Below are positions 53,158 to 61,929 of a stretch of DNA of 64,000 nt, in pieces. This DNA comes from Pedobacter sp014947265 (GTDB taxonomy: Bacteria; Bacteroidota; Bacteroidia; Sphingobacteriales; Sphingobacteriaceae), in contig NZ_JADCNK010000006.1 in the NCBI RefSeq assembly GCF_014947265.1, positions 186,001-250,000 of the forward strand. Direction: 5' to 3'. The notes beneath the pieces are model-generated. The model saw only the letters and a list, made by a program, of their open reading frames with translations. It did no database searches and had not been told where the DNA came from. How positions within the stretch are numbered: the first letter of the stretch is position 1; each line of letters opens with the position of its first letter. A program made the translations under genes and the position numbers.

Positions 53158-53790
53158 TCAAGGAGCCTGAAGCATTTCCATATACAACTCCCGGCTGATC
53201 ATTTCAGCGCCTAAACTCATCAAATGATCGTTTGGCAACTGACAATCGATTAAATCGATATTCATTTTGCTTAAAAAAATAAGGGCAGCTTTTGAGGCAT
53301 TACTTACATGACTAAACATACTTTCGCCGCAAAACACACGGTTAACTTTTAGGCCGTATAATCCACCCACCAATTGATTTTCCAGCCAAACTTCTACGCT
53401 GTGGGCATAACCCTGTTGATGGAGATTGATATAAGCATCTTGCATTTCATTGGTAATCCAGGTTCCATCCTGTCCTTTTCTTTCAGTAGTTGCACAATTC
53501 CGGATCACCTCGGCAAAAGCCTGGTTAAAAGTAATTTTGAGAACCTCCTGTTTTAAAATTTTCTGCATGCTTTTACTGATTTTGATTTTATCAGGATAAA
53601 TTACGCAACGCTCATGTGGCGAATACCAAAGGATTGGTTCACCTTCGCTAAACCATGGGAATATACCATTAGAATAGGCGATTAACAACCGCTCGGTACT
53701 TAAATCGCCTCCAATGGCTAGCAAACCATCCTCTTCTGCCAAAGCCGGATCCGGAAAGCCTGGGTGATCATCAAGTAACTGAAAAAACAT
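53158..53790 (-). CDS. aat: Leucyl/phenylalanyl-tRNA-protein transferase
   Basis: Starting at the ATG at 53790 it has 210 residues; a frame to 53814 adds a hydrophobic octapeptide unlike the family. 'GLLAIGGDLSTERLLIAYSN', 'GIFPWFSEGEPILWYSPHER' and 'CVIYPDKIKISKSMQKIL' are the standard N-terminal half, and 'LVGGLYGLKVNRVFCGESMF' the catalytic half. The enzyme adds Leu or Phe to N-terminal Arg or Lys for the N-end rule and ClpAP degradation. It is transcribed alone. Confidence 0.96.
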   Translation of the reverse strand: MFFQLLDDHPGFPDPALAEEDGLLAIGGDLSTERLLIAYSNGIFPWFSEGEPILWYSPHERCVIYPDKIKISKSMQKILKQEVLKITFNQAFAEVIRNCATTERKGQDGTWITNEMQDAYINLHQQGYAHSVEVWLENQLVGGLYGLKVNRVFCGESMFSHVSNASKAALIFLSKMNIDLIDCQLPNDHLMSLGAEMISRELYMEMLQAP

Positions 53791-53860
53791 ATACAAAAAT
53801 AAGAAAGAAAACAAAGATTAAACCCTGACGTTTTAAATTAGTCATATTGTAAAACAGTCT

Positions 53861-55306
53861 ATGATGAGCACAAAAGATAATTTCTTAAAAGTAAAACATC
53901 TTTACAACCGGGCCTGCTTCGGGGTTTCTTATACCGACTTACAAAAATTAAGCAAAAAAAGTCTCGATAAAGTGGTCGATAACTTGATTAAAGATTCACA
54001 AAAAGATGATCCAATTAATTTAATAAACGATTTTGAATCAAAACGGCAGCTTTTGGTACAGGCAGGTTTATATGCTAAAAAAGACCTGACGGATGATGAA
54101 AAGAAAATGCGTCAGCAGATTATACGCGAGCAAAATGAAGTGAGCCGCGACCTGAATATTGCCTTCATTACCAAGATGATTAATACAGATGCTCCCTTGA
54201 GGGAAAAGATGACGCTCTTTTGGCATGGTCATTTTGCCTGCCGCAGTAATAATCCATTCTTTGCACAACAACTAAACAATATCCAAAGAGCAAATGCTTT
54301 AGGTAGCTTTAAAACCTTGTTGGTAGAGGTTTCGAAGTCGCCAGCGATGCTGCAATACCTGAATAATCAGCAGAATAAAAAAGGGAAGCCAAATGAGAAT
54401 TTTGCCCGCGAACTGATGGAGCTTTTCACTTTAGGAAGGGGAAATTATACCGAGCAGGATATTAAAGAATCTGCCCGCTCATTTACAGGCTGGATGTATG
54501 ATAAAGATGGCTCATTTATTTTCAGACAAAATCTACACGATACCGGAACAAAAACCTTTTTTGGTAAAATCGGGAATTTTGAAGGCGAAAACATCATTGA
54601 TATTATTCTCGAAAAACCAGAAACCGCGCAGTTTATTGCCAGGAAGGTGTATCAATTTTTTGTTAATGATAAGCCCAATGAAGCACATGTTAAAGAACTC
54701 GCCACACATTTTTACAATTCGAAATACGACATTGCTGCAATGATGAAGAAAATGTTTACTTCTGATTGGTTTTATAGCCCGGAAAATGTAGGCACAAAAA
54801 TTAAATCGCCAGCTGAATTTTTAGTGGGCTTAAGTCGTGAGTTTTATGTTACTTATAATAAACCACAGGTTTTAATACAGTTGCAAAGCAGTTTAGGGCA
54901 ATATTTATTTAACCCGCCTAATGTTGCGGGCTGGCCTGGCGGACAAAGCTGGATTGATAGTTCATCGCTAATGTTAAGGATGCGCATTCCTTCGCTTGTG
55001 TTAAATGATGGAGAAATCGATTTTAGTGGTAAAGCCGATCCTGAAGATGAAGCCGTAATTGCTTTAAGTCGCACGGCTACCACCAATGCAAATGCCAATA
55101 TGAAACCAAAATCGTATGTAAACGCAAATGCAGACTGGCCTAAATTTTTAAACACTTTACCAAAAGGATTAACACCATTAGCGCTTACCGAGTTTTTACT
55201 GCAACCGAAATTAAACACTAAAATAACCACAATGGTAAGCGATAACAAAGGATTGCGAAGTACAGCAGTAGAAATTACCAGTATGCCAGAATATCAGTTG
55301 TGCTAG
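53861..55306 (+). CDS. DUF1800 domain-containing protein
   Basis: The 481-residue protein has the DUF1800 pattern ('KVKHLYNRACFGVSYTDLQK', 'MTLFWHGHFACRSNN', 'NFARELMELFTLGRGNYTEQ', 'NPPNVAGWPGGQSWIDSSS'). No clear signal peptide is seen. The biochemical function of the family is unknown. In many phyla, including this one, it pairs with a DUF1501 protein, as here, with the partner gene starting 92 bases downstream. Some pairs are linked to export of surface material, but that is not shown here. Confidence 0.9.
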   Translation: MMSTKDNFLKVKHLYNRACFGVSYTDLQKLSKKSLDKVVDNLIKDSQKDDPINLINDFESKRQLLVQAGLYAKKDLTDDEKKMRQQIIREQNEVSRDLNIAFITKMINTDAPLREKMTLFWHGHFACRSNNPFFAQQLNNIQRANALGSFKTLLVEVSKSPAMLQYLNNQQNKKGKPNENFARELMELFTLGRGNYTEQDIKESARSFTGWMYDKDGSFIFRQNLHDTGTKTFFGKIGNFEGENIIDIILEKPETAQFIARKVYQFFVNDKPNEAHVKELATHFYNSKYDIAAMMKKMFTSDWFYSPENVGTKIKSPAEFLVGLSREFYVTYNKPQVLIQLQSSLGQYLFNPPNVAGWPGGQSWIDSSSLMLRMRIPSLVLNDGEIDFSGKADPEDEAVIALSRTATTNANANMKPKSYVNANADWPKFLNTLPKGLTPLALTEFLLQPKLNTKITTMVSDNKGLRSTAVEITSMPEYQLC

Positions 55307-55398
55307 ATGAATATTGATTAATGGTTTGATGACTTATGGTTAATAGCCGCTTAGCTAAACGCCCAAGCCATAAACCATCAACAAAAAAACTTTACACC

Positions 55399-56598
55399 AT
55401 GAACAGAAGAAATTTTTTAAGAAATACAGGATTTGTTGCAGCAGGTTCGCTATTCGTTCCGGCTTTTATGAAACCACTTGAGGCCATGGCACTTGATGAG
55501 TTAAGCCTTTACAAAAACCTCGTTGTGGTTCAGCTCTCTGGTGGAAATGACGGTTTAAATACAGTTATTCCCTTTGGAAACGACATTTATTATCAAAAAA
55601 GGAATAGTATTGCCATTAAACCTGAGGAGGTAATTAAACTGAATGACATGCAGGGCTTAAATCCCAACATGGCTGCCTTGCAGGAAATTTACGATCAAGG
55701 CTGGATGACCATCATTAACGATGTTGGCTACCCAAATCCCGACCGTTCGCATTTCCGCTCCATGGATATCTGGCAAACCGGTAGCGATAGTAATCAATTT
55801 TTATCAACCGGATGGATTGGCCGTTATTTGGATAGCAATTGCCAAACCTGTAAATTCCCTTATACGGCAATAGAAGTTGATGACTCACTTTCTCTGGCCA
55901 TGAAAGGGCAAACCAAAAAAGGAATTGCATTAAAAGATCCTGCAGCTTTGTTCCGCAATACGAACGATCCGTTTTTTAAGGCCATGCTGCAGAATGATAA
56001 GGAACATTTAGATGAAGATAATTTAGGTTATTTGTATAAAACGATGATTGAAACTTCATCTTCTGCCAGTTATATACAGAATACCTCCAAAATTTATCAA
56101 TCGAAATCTACTTACCCTACTTCGGGTTTTGCTAACCAATTGAAAACGGTTTCTAAATTTATCTCTTCTGGATTAAAAACCAGGGTATATTATGTGTCGC
56201 TAAGCGGTTTCGATACACACGTGAATCAGATTGGACAACAAGGTAATCTGCTTAAACAGTATAGTGAGGGCATGGCTGCTTTCTTAAAAGATCTGAAATC
56301 GAACAATAAACTGGAGGATACTTTGGTGATTACCTTCTCCGAATTTGGCCGCAGGGTAGAACAAAATGCCAGTAACGGTACCGACCATGGAATGGCAAAT
56401 AATATGTTTGTTTTCGGTGGAAAATTAAAGAAACAAGGGATTTTTAACGCCGCACCAAACTTGAGCGATCTCGATACCGGCGATTTAAAATATCAACTGG
56501 ATTTTAGGCAGGTTTATGGTACCATTTTAGATAAATGGCTGGATGTAAACAACGCTGATATCCTGAACAAAAAATTCAATACGCTGGATTTTATATAG
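55399..56598 (+). CDS. DUF1501 domain-containing protein with Tat signal
   Basis: From the ATG at 55399 it has 399 residues; an upstream in-frame ATG at 55336 would bury the signal peptide. The N-terminus 'MNRRNFLRNTGFVAAGSLFV' has a twin-arginine motif, so the folded protein is probably exported by Tat. 'LVVVQLSGGNDGLNTVIPF', 'SHFRSMDIWQTG' and 'VITFSEFGRRV' are the DUF1501 sulfatase-like marks. It forms a two-gene unit with the DUF1800 gene and ends at a bidirectional terminator. Confidence 0.92.
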   Translation: MNRRNFLRNTGFVAAGSLFVPAFMKPLEAMALDELSLYKNLVVVQLSGGNDGLNTVIPFGNDIYYQKRNSIAIKPEEVIKLNDMQGLNPNMAALQEIYDQGWMTIINDVGYPNPDRSHFRSMDIWQTGSDSNQFLSTGWIGRYLDSNCQTCKFPYTAIEVDDSLSLAMKGQTKKGIALKDPAALFRNTNDPFFKAMLQNDKEHLDEDNLGYLYKTMIETSSSASYIQNTSKIYQSKSTYPTSGFANQLKTVSKFISSGLKTRVYYVSLSGFDTHVNQIGQQGNLLKQYSEGMAAFLKDLKSNNKLEDTLVITFSEFGRRVEQNASNGTDHGMANNMFVFGGKLKKQGIFNAAPNLSDLDTGDLKYQLDFRQVYGTILDKWLDVNNADILNKKFNTLDFI

Positions 56599-56605
56599 CT
56601 ATTAC

Positions 56606-56656
56606 AAAGAAGTCAAGTTTAATAACCAACTGGCTATCAAACTTGACTTCTTTTTT
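56606..56656. terminator. Bidirectional terminator after the DUF1501 gene
   Basis: AAAGAAGTCAAGTTT (56606-56620) and AAACTTGACTTCTTT (56639-56653) form a 15-bp perfect stem with an 18-base loop, followed by T residues on the plus side. It also lies just beyond the end of the convergent small gene. Confidence 0.88.
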
Positions 56657-56658
56657 AT

Positions 56659-57012
56659 TTATTTTCTTTTCAATACGTATACAGGCCGGTTTGATGACTG
56701 GTCTACCTGCTCTGTGTAAACACTAAACAACGCATATCCGTAAGCTTTCATCTTATTCACCGCATCAATTGCTGAATTAAATTCGAGTTTTTTATCATTA
56801 TCATCTCTGATGTACTGTTCGCTATAATCGCCAACCTTTTGCCCGTACTCCAACGCTATCCATTGTTTGTCTGCTAAAAAACTCTTTGTTGCCCGAATCT
56901 GGATATAGTCCACATGGATATCGGTCAATTTCACGCCATTTACATTTTGGGCTTTGGCACGCGACAGTCCAAAGCAAGCGACGAATGTCGCAGCAAGAAT
57001 AATTTTTTTCAT
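56659..57012 (-). CDS. Small secreted protein, unknown
   Basis: From the ATG at 57012 it has 117 residues with a signal peptide ('MKKIILAATFVACFGLSRAK', then AQ); a second ATG at 57024 would add four. The mature part is short and mixed alpha/beta ('DIHVDYIQIRATKSFLADKQ', 'AYGYALFSVYTEQVDQ'). No family is recognised. It is convergent with the DUF1501 gene and divergent from yccF. Confidence 0.7.
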   Translation of the reverse strand: MKKIILAATFVACFGLSRAKAQNVNGVKLTDIHVDYIQIRATKSFLADKQWIALEYGQKVGDYSEQYIRDDNDKKLEFNSAIDAVNKMKAYGYALFSVYTEQVDQSSNRPVYVLKRK

Positions 57013-57117
57013 ATTGTGTTTCATTTGTGTGTGATTCTAAATTACGAAGAAAACAAGCAGAAAGCATTAACAGGCTGTAACAAAATTCTCCGTATTAAAT
57101 CTTAAACTAAAAACACA

Positions 57118-57486
57118 ATGAACTTTTTAGGCAATATTATCTGGATTATTTTTGGTGGTATCTTTATTTTCTTTGAATACATTATCGGAGGCTTAATCCT
57201 TTGCCTAACCATTGTAGGAATTCCTTTTGGCATTCAATGTTTTAAATTTGCCATTGTAGGCCTGGCTCCTTTTGGCGTTAAAATAACCGATACATCTTCG
57301 AATACGGGCTGCCTGTCTACCGTCATGAATTTGATCTGGATTTTATGCGGTGGTTTCTGGATAGCTTTAACCCATTTGTTTTTCGGAATCCTGCTTTGCA
57401 TTACCATTGTTGGTATTCCATTCGGCCGCCAGCATTTTAAATTGATGAATTTAGCTTTTACACCGTTTGGGAAATCGATTTCTTAA
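57118..57486 (+). CDS. YccF domain-containing membrane protein
   Basis: The 122-residue protein is built from two YccF/DUF307 repeats with the sentence 'ILCLTIVGIPFGIQCFK' and 'LLCITIVGIPFGRQHFK' and paired hydrophobic helices. It is an inner-membrane protein of unknown function. It stands alone, followed by a repeat-rich gap. Confidence 0.9.
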   Translation: MNFLGNIIWIIFGGIFIFFEYIIGGLILCLTIVGIPFGIQCFKFAIVGLAPFGVKITDTSSNTGCLSTVMNLIWILCGGFWIALTHLFFGILLCITIVGIPFGRQHFKLMNLAFTPFGKSIS

Positions 57487-57504
57487 TCTGAATAAATCCA
57501 GGTA

Positions 57505-57880
57505 GTTCCGTCATTTCTACGACTTATTCGTCATTGCGAGAAGGCTTTTCAGCCGACGAAGCAATTTCAATTGTCAATTACATATAAGATTGCTTCAGCT
57601 CTCCCAATCCCAGCCTTGCAATCACGACATTTCGTCGTATATCTCTTGTATTTTTGAAAAGCAGGGTTCTGTGTTTATCGGATCAGAAAGTCCTGCCATC
57701 CGCTTTACCGCTCTGCGTTCGGTGCCCGCTCCTGTCAGGTTTATTGAACTTTGGCCTGTTCCCATTGGCAAAAAATACTGTGCTTAGCCCCGATTGAATG
57801 GATGCCCACGATATTTCATCGGGGCAGGAAGGAAAGCGGGACTACCGCGACCGAAGCGCACAACAATTGCGCTCCAAAAA
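57505..57880. repeat. Composite dispersed intergenic repeats
   Basis: CGTCATTGCGAGAAGG with CTTTTCAGCC at 57530-57554 matches 1970-2000 and, inverted, 61003-61030. 'GAAAAGCAGGGTT' with 'GAAAGTCCTGC' (57656-57697) matches 11943-11985. 'GGAAAGCGGGACTACCGCG' near 57831 matches about 2231-2247. A 65-codon plus-strand frame here is considered spurious. Confidence 0.7.
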
Positions 57881-58855
57881 CTACTGAATAAGCCCTATGG
57901 ATTTAGAATGTTCAATCGCTTCCTCACTATTATTAAATAAACACGCACTCACCCCTTTATCTTCAACTTTTTTAAGCAATTGTCTTGTTTCTAATTCTTT
58001 TTCAGGACGTATATTACGGATATAAACTGCTTCGATATTTTCAGGATATTTCTCCACTATTTTGGAATAAATTGTTGGGTCCTGCTGCGAGTTGTCTCCA
58101 AAAAACACAAACTTCTGATTAGGAAAGGCATCTAAAATCCGCATTACCCTCAACAATTTACCCTCATGCCCCGTTTTACCTGTTCTAACTAAATCTTTCC
58201 ATCGTTTTAAGGTATTTAAAAGGAAAGCACCATTTGGCAGTTTATTAAACCTGAAAGTCTCAACCAGATAATCGTAGAGGTTCCATTCGCTGCTGCTTAC
58301 ATAAAAAAAAGGATTGGGCTGACCTGCTTCGGTATGCGACAGGGCCAATTGCTGGTAGTGGGTGGCTGCATCCGGAAAGGTTTTACGCGTATGTGGATTT
58401 TTGATAAACAATTCTCTCAACCTTCTTCCTATAGTTGCCGAATGAGAAATCATCACGGTATCATCCACATCTGAAATAAAAGCATATTGCGTAATGTGTG
58501 GCACATATACCTTGCCTTCTCCGGCACTTAAAACTGTTCCGTCTTTATCAACAGCTTCCACTTTTACAAAATGCCAGCCTGCAGGCACATCGTGCCCGGC
58601 TTTCCATTCGAACTTAAAAAAGCCATCTCCTTCGGTTTTATTGTAAACAATCTGATCAAAAAATTGCAAACGCACCTCAACAAAAGCATAAGGTTTTAGG
58701 ATAAAGAGCTTTAAAAGATGTACAATATTAATAAACAAATTATTGCTATAAACCTGCTTTGTTTTCGCCTTGCGTTTAAAAACATGACCATAAACAACCA
58801 GGTTATGCGTGTGGCCATAGCCGTGATATACTTTAACACTAACAGATTTATTCAT
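57881..58855 (-). CDS. App1-like phosphatase (DUF2183)
   Basis: From the ATG at 58855 it has 324 residues; a frame to 58915 adds 20. The second half is the DUF2183 domain with the haloacid-dehalogenase catalytic D-x-D-x-T as 'FISDVDDTVMIS', 'FYVSSSEWNLYDYL' and 'FVFFGDNSQQDPTIY'. The yeast member App1 is a phosphatidate phosphatase. A bacterial role in the same lipid step is likely but unproven. It is divergent from a diacylglycerol/sphingosine-type lipid kinase gene 60 bases away. Confidence 0.88.
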   Translation of the reverse strand: MNKSVSVKVYHGYGHTHNLVVYGHVFKRKAKTKQVYSNNLFINIVHLLKLFILKPYAFVEVRLQFFDQIVYNKTEGDGFFKFEWKAGHDVPAGWHFVKVEAVDKDGTVLSAGEGKVYVPHITQYAFISDVDDTVMISHSATIGRRLRELFIKNPHTRKTFPDAATHYQQLALSHTEAGQPNPFFYVSSSEWNLYDYLVETFRFNKLPNGAFLLNTLKRWKDLVRTGKTGHEGKLLRVMRILDAFPNQKFVFFGDNSQQDPTIYSKIVEKYPENIEAVYIRNIRPEKELETRQLLKKVEDKGVSACLFNNSEEAIEHSKSIGLIQ

Positions 58856-58915
58856 CTGTATTAAAACAGAGTTTACCAAAAGTTGTTTGTTGATGTATAA
58901 ACCATTAGGTAGCAC

Positions 58916-59788
58916 ATGAAATTATTATTCATCATCAACCCAGGCTCAGGCAGTCATGACATTAACTTGAAGGAAGTAATTTCTACCCATTTCGAATCAA
59001 AAAATACAGAAATCGATCTTTTTGAACTACCAAAAGAGTGCTCTTTAGAAAAAATAAAGGAGCGGATTAAAAGTTCAAAAGCAGATCGTGTGGTAGCAGT
59101 TGGTGGCGACGGCACCTTAAAACTGGTAGCTGAATGTATGTTGCATACCGAAACTCCCATTGGTATTATCCCTGCCGGCTCTGCTAATGGAATGGCGAAA
59201 GAATTAGGCATACCAACTGATATTGAACTGGCTTTAGCCATTTTAGATGAAGGTAGTTTGCAAAAAATCCATGTGGTTAAACTTAACGATGAAATCTGCA
59301 TTCATTTATCCGATTTAGGTTTTAATGCCTACCTGGTGAAGAAATTTGATACCCTGCCCCAGCGCGGTATGTGGGGTTATGCAAAAGCCACCTGGCATGC
59401 CTTATGGAACCACAGCAGAATGGAAGTGCAACTGAAACTTAAAAACGAAACCATTACCTCTAAAGCAGCCATGGTAGCCATTGCCAACGCAACTATGTAT
59501 GGCTCCGGATTAAAGATAAACCCAGACGGAAAATTAGACGACGAACTTTTCGAAGTGGTTTTGGTAAAAGATTACTCCTATCTTGAAATCTTAAAAATTT
59601 GGATCACCAAATTACCTTTCAACCCTAAAAAAATAGAAGTATTTCAAACTGCTGAAGTAAAGATTTCTTCGAAACACAAAGCTCACTTCCAGGTTGATGG
59701 AGAATACATTGGCAGCGTAAATACTGTAGAAGCAAAAATTCTCCCTGCAGCCATAACGGTGGTTCTACCTAGTGTATCAGAAAGATGA
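58916..59788 (+). CDS. Diacylglycerol kinase family lipid kinase
   Basis: The 290-residue protein has the DAGK catalytic layout: 'MKLLFIINPGSGSHD', nucleotide loop G63-G-D-G-T67 ('VVAVGGDGTLKLVAE') and 'IPAGSANGMAKELGIP'. It phosphorylates a diacylglycerol or related lipid with ATP (YegS/DgkB type). It is divergent from the App1-like phosphatase, which would run the opposite reaction. It overlaps the convergent membrane-protein gene by 12 bases. Confidence 0.94.
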   Translation: MKLLFIINPGSGSHDINLKEVISTHFESKNTEIDLFELPKECSLEKIKERIKSSKADRVVAVGGDGTLKLVAECMLHTETPIGIIPAGSANGMAKELGIPTDIELALAILDEGSLQKIHVVKLNDEICIHLSDLGFNAYLVKKFDTLPQRGMWGYAKATWHALWNHSRMEVQLKLKNETITSKAAMVAIANATMYGSGLKINPDGKLDDELFEVVLVKDYSYLEILKIWITKLPFNPKKIEVFQTAEVKISSKHKAHFQVDGEYIGSVNTVEAKILPAAITVVLPSVSER

Positions 59789-60166
59789 GCGGTGAATTTT
59801 AATGGTAAAATACAATCTGAAGAATTCGGCAATGAAACAGATCCGAAATAAAATATCAAACCACCTTTCGCCAAGGTTTAACACTTCAGGTAAATAAGTA
59901 ATAAAGCCAATAGAAAACACCCATACCACCAAACGGAATGGAAACTGAATATAATAGGTAATAAAACCGAATTTCTTAAATAAGATTAAACCTGCTGCCG
60001 ATACAAAAAGCGAGACAAACAAAGGCAACAGTAAAATAACTTTGGCCTGCGAAAGGATCTGATCGGGGATTTCGTTAAGGTGTGTTAAAATCTGCCAAAA
60101 CTGTTTAGCAAGCAACAGGATACTGATCATATCCAATAAGGCAAAAAATCTGCTGGCGTTTTTCAT
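59777..60166 (-). CDS. Small membrane protein, unknown
   Basis: The 129-residue protein has three or four hydrophobic helices ('FALLDMISILLLAKQFW', 'VILLLPLFVSLFVSAAGLIL', 'LVVWVFSIGFITYL') and no motif I recognise. Its ATG directly abuts the stop of the upstream gene at 60167, so the two are in one transcript. Its end overlaps the convergent lipid kinase gene by 12 bases. Confidence 0.75.
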   Translation of the reverse strand: MKNASRFFALLDMISILLLAKQFWQILTHLNEIPDQILSQAKVILLLPLFVSLFVSAAGLILFKKFGFITYYIQFPFRLVVWVFSIGFITYLPEVLNLGERWFDILFRICFIAEFFRLYFTIKIHRSSF

Positions 60167-60820
60167 TTACTTACAATACTTTGCTAAATAATCATCAGCC
60201 ATTTTACTCCCCATATATTTAACAAATAAAAAATCCTCACAGGCACCTTGATTGTCGCCTTGTTTGATTTTCTTTAGCGCCATTTTTATCCGGTCGCTCA
60301 GATACTCATCATCAATGCACAGCTGGTTTTTAATGGCAATAAACTGAGCTTCCTGCCCAGGTTTTGCCTGATCGATGTTTTTATAGAAATTAATTACCGA
60401 ATTCGTTAAACCTTCTTCAGCCAGATAAGTGCGGATTGCTTCCTGAATGGCTTCGCTTGATTTCCCTTCACAATTATAACCCGATAGCACAAAATTTACG
60501 GGTGCTATAATCGAAACCGTTGTATCGTAACCCACCGGAACCTGCCATTTACCGCTACTTAAACGCACTAACCGCAATGCTTCCTCATCCAGGTCAGACA
60601 GTATTCCTTTGCTCACTTTTGAGAAATAAACCTTGCCTTGTGCATTAAGCTTAAAGCTCACGTTTACCGTTCCCTGAATACAATTATCTTTAGAAAACTG
60701 AGGATAAATGGTATTCTCCCTTAAGAAGTTTGTAAAACCACTTTTACCAGATTTAAACTGAACCTGGCCAATGGCCCATGAACAGCAGAAAAGTAAACTA
60801 ATGGTGAACAGGTGTTTCAT
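60167..60820 (-). CDS. Secreted protein with a TonB C-terminal-like domain
   Basis: The 217-residue protein has a signal peptide ('LLFCCSWAIGQ') and a TonB-CTD-like first half ('FTNFLRENTIYPQFSKDNCI', 'GTVNVSFKLNAQGKVYFSKV', 'GKWQVPVGYD'), followed by a helical C-terminal half of unknown type ('RIKMALKKIKQGDNQGACED'). Like the protein at 30228 it lacks a membrane anchor. It is first in a two-gene unit with the membrane protein. Confidence 0.78.
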   Translation of the reverse strand: MKHLFTISLLFCCSWAIGQVQFKSGKSGFTNFLRENTIYPQFSKDNCIQGTVNVSFKLNAQGKVYFSKVSKGILSDLDEEALRLVRLSSGKWQVPVGYDTTVSIIAPVNFVLSGYNCEGKSSEAIQEAIRTYLAEEGLTNSVINFYKNIDQAKPGQEAQFIAIKNQLCIDDEYLSDRIKMALKKIKQGDNQGACEDFLFVKYMGSKMADDYLAKYCK

Positions 60821-60854
60821 TGTACTAATTTACTAAAAAAAGCTGAAAGCATTT

Positions 60855-61215
60855 TACCACAGAGGAACACCGAGTTTTTCACAGAGAAAATGAGAAATTA
60901 ATTTAAATAGTAAAATCGTCATCCCGCGCAGTCGGAAACCTTAAAGCGCGAGCTGGTGGCTATCGTTGTAAGATAGCTACCCCAAAATCGGAACAAGCTG
61001 TCAGTTGAAAAAGCCTTCTCAGCATTGACGATCCTCGCAGCACATCATCACAAACAAATCTCTCTGTGGCCTCAGTGCCTTCCACTTTGTGTTCTTCGTG
61101 GTTAAATTTTCTAACATCATATTGCCACGGAGGCACGGAAACACAGAAAAATCATCGATAAACTTTATCACAGAGCCGTCATCTCGACTGTAGCGTAGCG
61201 GAATGGAGAGATCTA
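60855..61215. repeat. Composite dispersed intergenic repeats
   Basis: CGTCATCCCGCGCAGTCGG (60918-60936) with a GCTGGTGGCTATC stretch, an inverted CTTCTCAGCATTGACGA (61014-61030) and GTCATCTCGACTGTAGCG with TAGCGGAATGGAGAGATCT (61178-61213) are copies of families seen near 130, 1970, 2316, 18853 and 50823. 'GCCACGGAGGCACGG' (61124) resembles 'GCCACGGAGAGCACAG' at 1921. Confidence 0.7.
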
Positions 61216-61236
61216 TAATATATTTGTGGTTAAAAA

Positions 61237-61923
61237 CTAATAAAAAGTATTCCTTAAAATTAAATTCGGATCAGGGCAATTGGCTAAATACTTTTCCCTT
61301 TCGCTAAACTTACAAACACCAGGATAATCTCCTTTTAGTCCTCCCATACTTTCGATCAATTGAAAATGAAGGTGTGGCGGCCAGTAGCCGTTCTCTTCTT
61401 TTGAGCCTAAGGTTGCGATTTTGGCTCCCACAGGGATGAATTTACCTTCCTTAAGGTCATTTAACGAATCCAAACTTAAATGCCCGTATAAAGCATTAAG
61501 CTTAAAACCATCTATTTCATAAGCTAAAATAATCGTTGCGCCGTAATCGCCAAAGTTGTTGTTATTTGCAAAGCTCTGAACGGTAGCATCATAAAAATTA
61601 TAGATAGGTGTTCCAACCGGAGCCCAAATATCAACACCTAAATGTAACCTGCGGGGTTCTTCTTCAGTATCAAAATGTACGCTTCTCGAATAGATGGTAC
61701 GGTGTTCGTTGTATCCGCCAATTCCATAAAGGGCATTGTTTTTAGCCAGCTTTTCATTTACCCAATTAGAAAACAGATCGGTATCATCTAAAATTTCGTC
61801 TGTTAATTCCGTATTGGCCGCTGTAAAATCCAAGGGCAGAAGCCGATCGTGTTTTACATCAAAATCAACAACTTTTTGGATCAATGCAGCATTTGATTGA
61901 ATAACCTGAGCGAAAGTTTGCAT
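61237..61923 (-). CDS. M23 family metallopeptidase
   Basis: The 228-residue protein has the LytM/M23 zinc site: H94-x3-D98 ('LHLGVDIWAPVG'), H148 ('ALYGHLSLDS') and H184-L-H186 ('PPHLHFQLI'). Such enzymes cut peptidoglycan cross-bridges or related peptides. No signal peptide is obvious, so its site of action is unclear. It is third in a tight minus-strand operon after rbfA and the hemolysin III gene, 6 bases after the latter. Confidence 0.9.
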   Translation of the reverse strand: MQTFAQVIQSNAALIQKVVDFDVKHDRLLPLDFTAANTELTDEILDDTDLFSNWVNEKLAKNNALYGIGGYNEHRTIYSRSVHFDTEEEPRRLHLGVDIWAPVGTPIYNFYDATVQSFANNNNFGDYGATIILAYEIDGFKLNALYGHLSLDSLNDLKEGKFIPVGAKIATLGSKEENGYWPPHLHFQLIESMGGLKGDYPGVCKFSEREKYLANCPDPNLILRNTFY

Positions 61924-61929
61924 CTGAAA

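Noticed and set aside
57590..57787. 65-codon plus-strand frame after yccF
   Set aside because: It is composed of repeat text also found at 11943-12040, where no frame is kept.
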